Shown here piece after piece: positions 54,941-58,464 of a stretch of DNA of 58,464 bases; position 1 is the stretch's first letter; each line of letters opens with the position of its first letter. Origin of the DNA: DASSLY01 sp035689185. Its GTDB lineage: Bacteria; Actinomycetota; Actinomycetes; Actinomycetales; Dermatophilaceae. Position numbers and translations under genes: made by a program. The stretch lies in contig DASSLY010000121.1 of NCBI GenBank assembly GCA_035689185.1, positions 1 through 58,464 on the forward strand, in the 5' to 3' direction. The notes under the pieces were generated by a model. It worked only from the letters and a program-made list of their open reading frames with translations. It ran no database searches and had not been told where the DNA came from.

Positions 54941-56533
54941 ATGCGTAAACGGGCGATCGTGTCGATTGCGGTCCCATTGCTGTTCGCCGGCGTGCCGGTC
55001 GCCGCTGCGGCGGCCGGCGGCAACGAGGTCTGCAACAACGGCCCGTGGAGCGGTCCGGCGGGAGTCAAGGGCGCGGTAGCCGGGTGCACGTTCCGGGTCA
55101 GCGTGACCTCCTCCGACACCGACCCCGGCGGCACCAGCCAGCGGCCGCGGATCAGTGAGGACGGCAACTTCGTCGTCTTCCAGAGCGGCGCGGACAACCT
55201 GGTGACGCCATACGAGCCCGGCCACGGCACCCACGTCTACTGGACCCGGGTCGACACCGCGGCGGTCAGCATCCAGATGATCGACCTGGCTGCCGACGGG
55301 GGAGCGCCGAACAGCACCAGCACCCAGGGCGCCACGTTCGTCGACGTCAGCCCGGACGGTCGGTTCGCCGCCTTCTACTCCACCGCCACCAACCTGGTGG
55401 CGGGGAAGACCACCCGCCTCGGCGGAAACCTCTTCGTTCGCGACATGTTCGCGGCCGGCGTGCGGACCATCGAGGTGCCGCGGTCGCCCAGCGGCAAGGA
55501 CGTCAACGGCTACAGCACGCGCCCGACGATCGGGTTGGCCGCGAACGGCATGTACTACATCGCCTACAACTCCAAGGGCACCAACCTGGTGACCGGGGCC
55601 GCCCTCGCCAACGAGGCCTACGTCACCGAGCTGGACCCGGCGACGTTCACCGTGTCCCTGCCCAAGCTGCTGAGCCACGTGCCGAACCAGCCCACCAGCC
55701 CCGCCAACGGCACCAAGAACGAGCACGCCGAGATCAGCTCCGACGGGTCGGCCATCGCCTTCCAGAGCGACGCGACCAACCTCAGCCCCAAGGCCAACGC
55801 CAAGACCCAGGTCTACCTGACCGACAACCCGTTCCTGGCGCCGGGCGCCGACCCCGTCCTGGTCAGCGTCAGTGACACCGGGGCGGTGGCGAACCAGCCG
55901 AGCACGCGACCGGCGATCAACCGCAACGGCGACGAGGTGGGGTTCCAGACCACGGCAGACAACCTGGTCCCCGGCGACACCAACCTCGCTCTCGACGTGT
56001 TCGTCCGCGGCACCGGCCCGGCCGCCTTCATCGCCGAGGGGCACACCGAGCGGGTCAGCCTGAGCTACCTGGGCGACCAGCTTTCCGGGGCCAGCCAGCG
56101 GATCAACCTCAGCGGCGACGGCTCGAAGGTCGCCTTCGCGGCCAACTCGGCGCAGACCGTCAAGGGCGACCGCAACAAGGCGCGCGACGTCACCCTGCGG
56201 GACCTGCGCACCGGCAAGAACTACCTGATCGACGTGTGCGTGGCCGGCACTACTCAGAACGGCGGCTTCGGCGGCATGACCCCGCCCTGCAGCACCAGCA
56301 CGGCCACCGCGGCTGCGAGCACCAGCACCGCCTCGTCGACGGGCTCGGCCCCGGCAGGTGGCCTGACCTCCTCCGCGCGAGCAGGTGCGACGGACTTGTC
56401 CAGCCGGGCGTTCCTGTCCGATGACGGCACCCGGGTGGCGTTCATCTCGGGAATGGACGACCTGGTCCCCAACGACACCAACGACGCCACCTCCCTGGAC
56501 GACATCTTCGTCCGGCAGTTCAACGCCTTCTAG
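54941..56533 (+). CDS. Secreted TolB-like (PD40) beta-propeller protein
   Basis: 530 residues; ATG with GAGGAG upstream. Signal peptide MRKRAIVSIAVPLLFAGVPVA. Repeated blades of the type RPRISEDGNFVVFQSGADNL, DVSPDGRFAAFYSTATNLV, EISSDGSAIAFQSDATNLS, NLSGDGSKVAFAANSAQTV and FLSDDGTRVAFISGMDDLV, each followed by a DVFVRD-like strand. A Ser/Thr/Ala linker sits near residue 455. Function unknown; ends with a strong terminator. Confidence 0.85.
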   Translation: MRKRAIVSIAVPLLFAGVPVAAAAAGGNEVCNNGPWSGPAGVKGAVAGCTFRVSVTSSDTDPGGTSQRPRISEDGNFVVFQSGADNLVTPYEPGHGTHVYWTRVDTAAVSIQMIDLAADGGAPNSTSTQGATFVDVSPDGRFAAFYSTATNLVAGKTTRLGGNLFVRDMFAAGVRTIEVPRSPSGKDVNGYSTRPTIGLAANGMYYIAYNSKGTNLVTGAALANEAYVTELDPATFTVSLPKLLSHVPNQPTSPANGTKNEHAEISSDGSAIAFQSDATNLSPKANAKTQVYLTDNPFLAPGADPVLVSVSDTGAVANQPSTRPAINRNGDEVGFQTTADNLVPGDTNLALDVFVRGTGPAAFIAEGHTERVSLSYLGDQLSGASQRINLSGDGSKVAFAANSAQTVKGDRNKARDVTLRDLRTGKNYLIDVCVAGTTQNGGFGGMTPPCSTSTATAAASTSTASSTGSAPAGGLTSSARAGATDLSSRAFLSDDGTRVAFISGMDDLVPNDTNDATSLDDIFVRQFNAF

Positions 56534-56541
56534 GGACTCGC

Positions 56542-56587
56542 ACGACGCGACGCCCCTCCGCACCTGCGCGGAGGGGCGTTGCGTCGT
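56542..56587 (+). terminator. Rho-independent-type hairpin after the TolB-like gene
   Basis: A 20-base stem (56542-56561 with 56568-56587, one G-T wobble) around a six-base loop, core CGCCCCTCCGC, followed by TTTC. One of the best terminators in the window. Confidence 0.9.
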
Positions 56588-56657
56588 TTCGGGATCACTC
56601 GGTATGCCGCGAGGTTCCGTTCGCTGGCCGCTCACCGGCCGCCCGTCAGCCGCTCCC

Positions 56658-56780
56658 GGAAGCCCGCCGGCCGACGCCGGAAGGCCGCCGGCCGCCCCCG
56701 GGAGCGCACCGGCCGCCCCCGGAAGCTCACCGGCCGTCCCCGGAAGCTCACCGGCCGTCCCCGGAAGCGCACCGCCCCTG
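56658..56780. repeat. 21-bp tandem repeats
   Basis: Units start at 56658, 56679, 56700, 56721, 56742 and 56763 (last one partial); the fourth and fifth are identical (GGAAGCTCACCGGCCGTCCC plus C). Any peptide read through it is an Arg/Pro/Gly repeat. I see no gene in 56588-57171 otherwise. Confidence 0.85.
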
Positions 56781-57171
56781 GCCGCCGCCGGGCGGACTGG
56801 AGCGGCGCGGCTCCGGCGACCACGGCCCCGCGTCGCGGGAGAAGCGAGGTGCCTGGGCCGGGGTGGTCAACGTGCTGCGAGAGAGCTCCGCGGCGATTGA
56901 CGCCGCCGTCACGACGGCCAGGTGCCCGCGGAGCGCCTCGCCTGGCCGGCTTCGCCTGATGCGGGGGACGGCCGGTCTGACGTTCGGGTAGGTGGCCTGC
57001 TCCGCCAACAGCGGAGAAGGGACGTTTCCTGAACGCTCAACAACGGCAAGCGCCTTCGCCGTGCATTTACTCGGTTGGAGAGCTGGTGAAGGGGAGTCGG
57101 TGGACTCTTGGATCTCGGAGTCGCCGAACTTGACCTCGCGCGCGTCGACCAGTCAGGCGGAGGCTATCCTC

Positions 57172-57177
57172 TACACT
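57172..57177 (+). promoter_or_regulatory. Probable -10 box of the abiE genes
   Basis: TACACT about 43 bases before ATG 57220, with AGGAGG immediately before the start codon. No clear -35 element; AbiEi antitoxins usually repress their own promoter, but no clean inverted repeat was found here. Confidence 0.4.
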
Positions 57178-57219
57178 AGAAGCGTTGGTGTTGAGGTTTT
57201 CCGTCACAGGAGGTGAGCC

Positions 57220-57804
57220 ATGGCCCTGACGAGTGGCGATCTGCTCGCCACCCTGCCCGAAACCTTCCGCTACTCCGAGGCCCTCCACCACATCAGCGAG
57301 CGACAACTCCGCCGCCTCATCGAGGACGGCGGCATCATTGCGCTCGCGCGCGGCCTTTACCGCAAGGGCGACTGGACCGGAGACGATGACCTGACCGAGA
57401 TCACAGCCAAGGCGCCGCAAGCAACCTTGTGTCTACGGTCTGCCCTTGCCAGGCACGAGTTGATCGGCGACATCCCCGCCGAGATCGACATCGCGATCCC
57501 TCGCGGGTCGTGGGCCCCGCAGACGACAGCGCCGGTCAGGTGGCGACACTTCGACCCCGACACCTTCGACCTCGGCCGCGACCGGCTCGACATCGACGGC
57601 GGACGGAGCATCGGCATCTACTCCGCAGAGCGCAGCATCATCGACGCCTACCGGATGCGGCACCTCGAAGGAGCCGACCTCGCGCACGAGGCGCTCAAGC
57701 GGTGGCTGCGTGGAGGCGGCCAGCCCTCGCAGCTGCTCGCCCTGGCACGGTCGTTCCCGCGCACGCAGTCCGCGCTTCGCGAGACATTGCAGATCCTGCT
57801 GTGA
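57220..57804 (+). CDS. AbiEi-family antitoxin (type IV toxin-antitoxin)
   Basis: 194 residues, AGGAGG directly upstream. N-terminal winged helix (FRYSEALHHISERQLRRLIEDGGI, then LARGLYRKG), then the AbiEi core: KAPQATLCLRSALARHELI, IDIAIPRGSW, DTFDLGRD, IYSAERSIIDAYRMRHLEG and ALKRWLRGGGQPSQLLALA. Appears intact although its toxin partner is broken. It lies beside tRNA-Pro, a typical landing site for mobile islands. Confidence 0.88.
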   Translation: MALTSGDLLATLPETFRYSEALHHISERQLRRLIEDGGIIALARGLYRKGDWTGDDDLTEITAKAPQATLCLRSALARHELIGDIPAEIDIAIPRGSWAPQTTAPVRWRHFDPDTFDLGRDRLDIDGGRSIGIYSAERSIIDAYRMRHLEGADLAHEALKRWLRGGGQPSQLLALARSFPRTQSALRETLQILL

Positions 57805-58072
57805 GCCGCGTGACGCAGGCACGCCGTCGGGAGATGCCTACCTCGATCTGCAGAACGAGGCACGCCGTGCTCGACGGCCCACAGAGGAACTGCTCCAGCT
57901 CTACGTGCTCGAAGGGTTCCTCTCCCGACTGGCCGTCAGCGACATGCGGGACGGTTTCGTGCTCAAGGGCGGTGTGCTGCTCTCAGCCTTCGACTCGCGT
58001 CGACCCACCAAGGACGTCGACCTCGCCGGACGCGCGCTCCGAAGGAACACAGCGCGCATGGTCACTCAATAG
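57801..58072 (+). pseudogene. AbiEii nucleotidyltransferase toxin, truncated and frameshifted
   Basis: From GTG 57801 (overlapping the antitoxin stop) the frame needs one added base near 57810 to continue as DAGTPSGDAYLDLQNEARR, then LYVLEGFLSRLAVSD, FVLKGGVLLSAFDSRRPTKD and VDLAGRAL. It then ends at NTARMVTQ, after about 90 residues instead of roughly 300. The nucleotidyltransferase core start (KGG...DVDL) is present but the rest of the fold is absent, so this cannot be an active toxin. The break lies about 60 bases from tRNA-Pro. Confidence 0.82.
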
Positions 58073-58134
58073 CCCCTCACCGGCCCGAGCGTTCACCCAC
58101 TGCGGCCAAGGGGGCCTATGACCTGCGGAAACAC

Positions 58135-58211
<77 letters not shown>

Positions 58212-58340
58212 TGGCCGTCACCTGCCGTCCGGAACCGAGTCACCGGCTCCTCCGGGCGGGGGCAACGAGCACCGAGGATAGCCGAGCGCGGAGCGCTTCT
58301 CCGAATCGGTTCCGCGCCCACGCCGGCCCGGGCGTCGGCC

Positions 58341-58464
58341 TCAGCGGCCGACCAGGGTGAGCAGCGTCGCCTCCGGGCGGCAGGCGAAGCGCACCGGTGC
58401 GTACGGCGAGGTGCCGAGCCCGGCCGAGACCTCCAGCCAGGCTGCGTCCGGGGGCGCGGCCGAG
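58341..58464 (-). CDS. Metallophosphoesterase family protein, C-terminal end only
   Basis: The last 40 residues before a TGA at 58341-58343; the rest is beyond the window. VSAGLGTSPYAPVRFACRPE followed by ATLLTLVGR is the usual C-terminus of YkuE-like metallophosphoesterases in actinobacteria. Metal-binding motifs are not in the window. Confidence 0.7.
   Translation of the reverse strand, partial: SAAPPDAAWLEVSAGLGTSPYAPVRFACRPEATLLTLVGR

Noticed and set aside
56579..56959. 126-residue Arg/Pro/Gly open frame
   Set aside because: Consists of the 21-bp tandem repeat downstream of a terminator, with no ribosome site or conserved sequence.

Overview
The window is high-GC DNA with actinobacterial gene content and order: two sugar ABC importers that carry no ATPase gene, a LytR_C-domain membrane protein beside a VapB-like protein, the order dnaX - plsC-like - recR - DUF5063 - lysC - asd, GTG starts, and several start codons placed 6-9 bases after a -10 box. 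A Micrococcales member, perhaps of the Intrasporangiaceae/Dermatophilaceae group, fits best; that placement is inference from gene content, since no rRNA is present.

Layout. 1-3.65 kb: the end of upp (uracil salvage) and a pntAB proton-translocating transhydrogenase pair. 3.65-4.6 kb: decayed DNA holding a LuxR-type regulator remnant, the tail of an IS630-type transposase and short repeats. 4.6-12.3 kb: an apparently autoregulated lacI-type operon (importer, secreted Tat-type PF10091 glycoside hydrolase, cytoplasmic GH3 enzyme), probably a beta-glucan uptake locus. 12.3-17.5 kb: an SDR dehydrogenase divergent from an MHS-type transporter plus split transketolase, with a GntR/FadR regulator; both promoter regions carry the same TGTCAACA/TGTTGACA dyad, so this looks like a self-contained regulon for an unidentified sugar or sugar acid. 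17.6-23.8 kb: an alpha-glucoside importer/GH13 operon under a second LacI protein. 24-26.7 kb: a secreted PhoX/DUF839 protein and a TetR regulator.

26.8-33.1 kb (minus strand): a large TPR-CHAT protease-like gene broken by a one-base frameshift, a previously unlisted 54-residue membrane protein upstream of it, a secreted GH16 glucanase, a LytR_C membrane protein and a VapB-like protein. 33.3-36.8 kb: a secreted BNR/sialidase-fold protein and a HerA-like ATPase. 37-44.9 kb: housekeeping (tRNA-Ser, a 16-bp VNTR, SRP RNA, dnaX with an expanded repeat linker, acyltransferase, recR, DUF5063, lysC with an internal beta-subunit start, asd). 45-52.4 kb: an OmpR/histidine kinase pair divergent from a LolA-like secreted protein and an ABC-2 exporter, then an epimerase and a DUF445 membrane protein. 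52.5-56.5 kb: two secreted propeller-type proteins, the first frameshifted. 56.6-58.46 kb: 21-bp repeats, an intact AbiEi antitoxin with a ruined AbiEii toxin abutting tRNA-Pro, and the end of a metallophosphoesterase.

Themes: extracellular polysaccharide degradation coupled to import (PF10091/GH3, GH13, GH16); many secreted beta-propellers; local repeat arrays at gene ends; three separate genes each restorable by one added base; and a strand-symmetric GTATGCC/GGCATAC word that recurs far above base-composition expectation.
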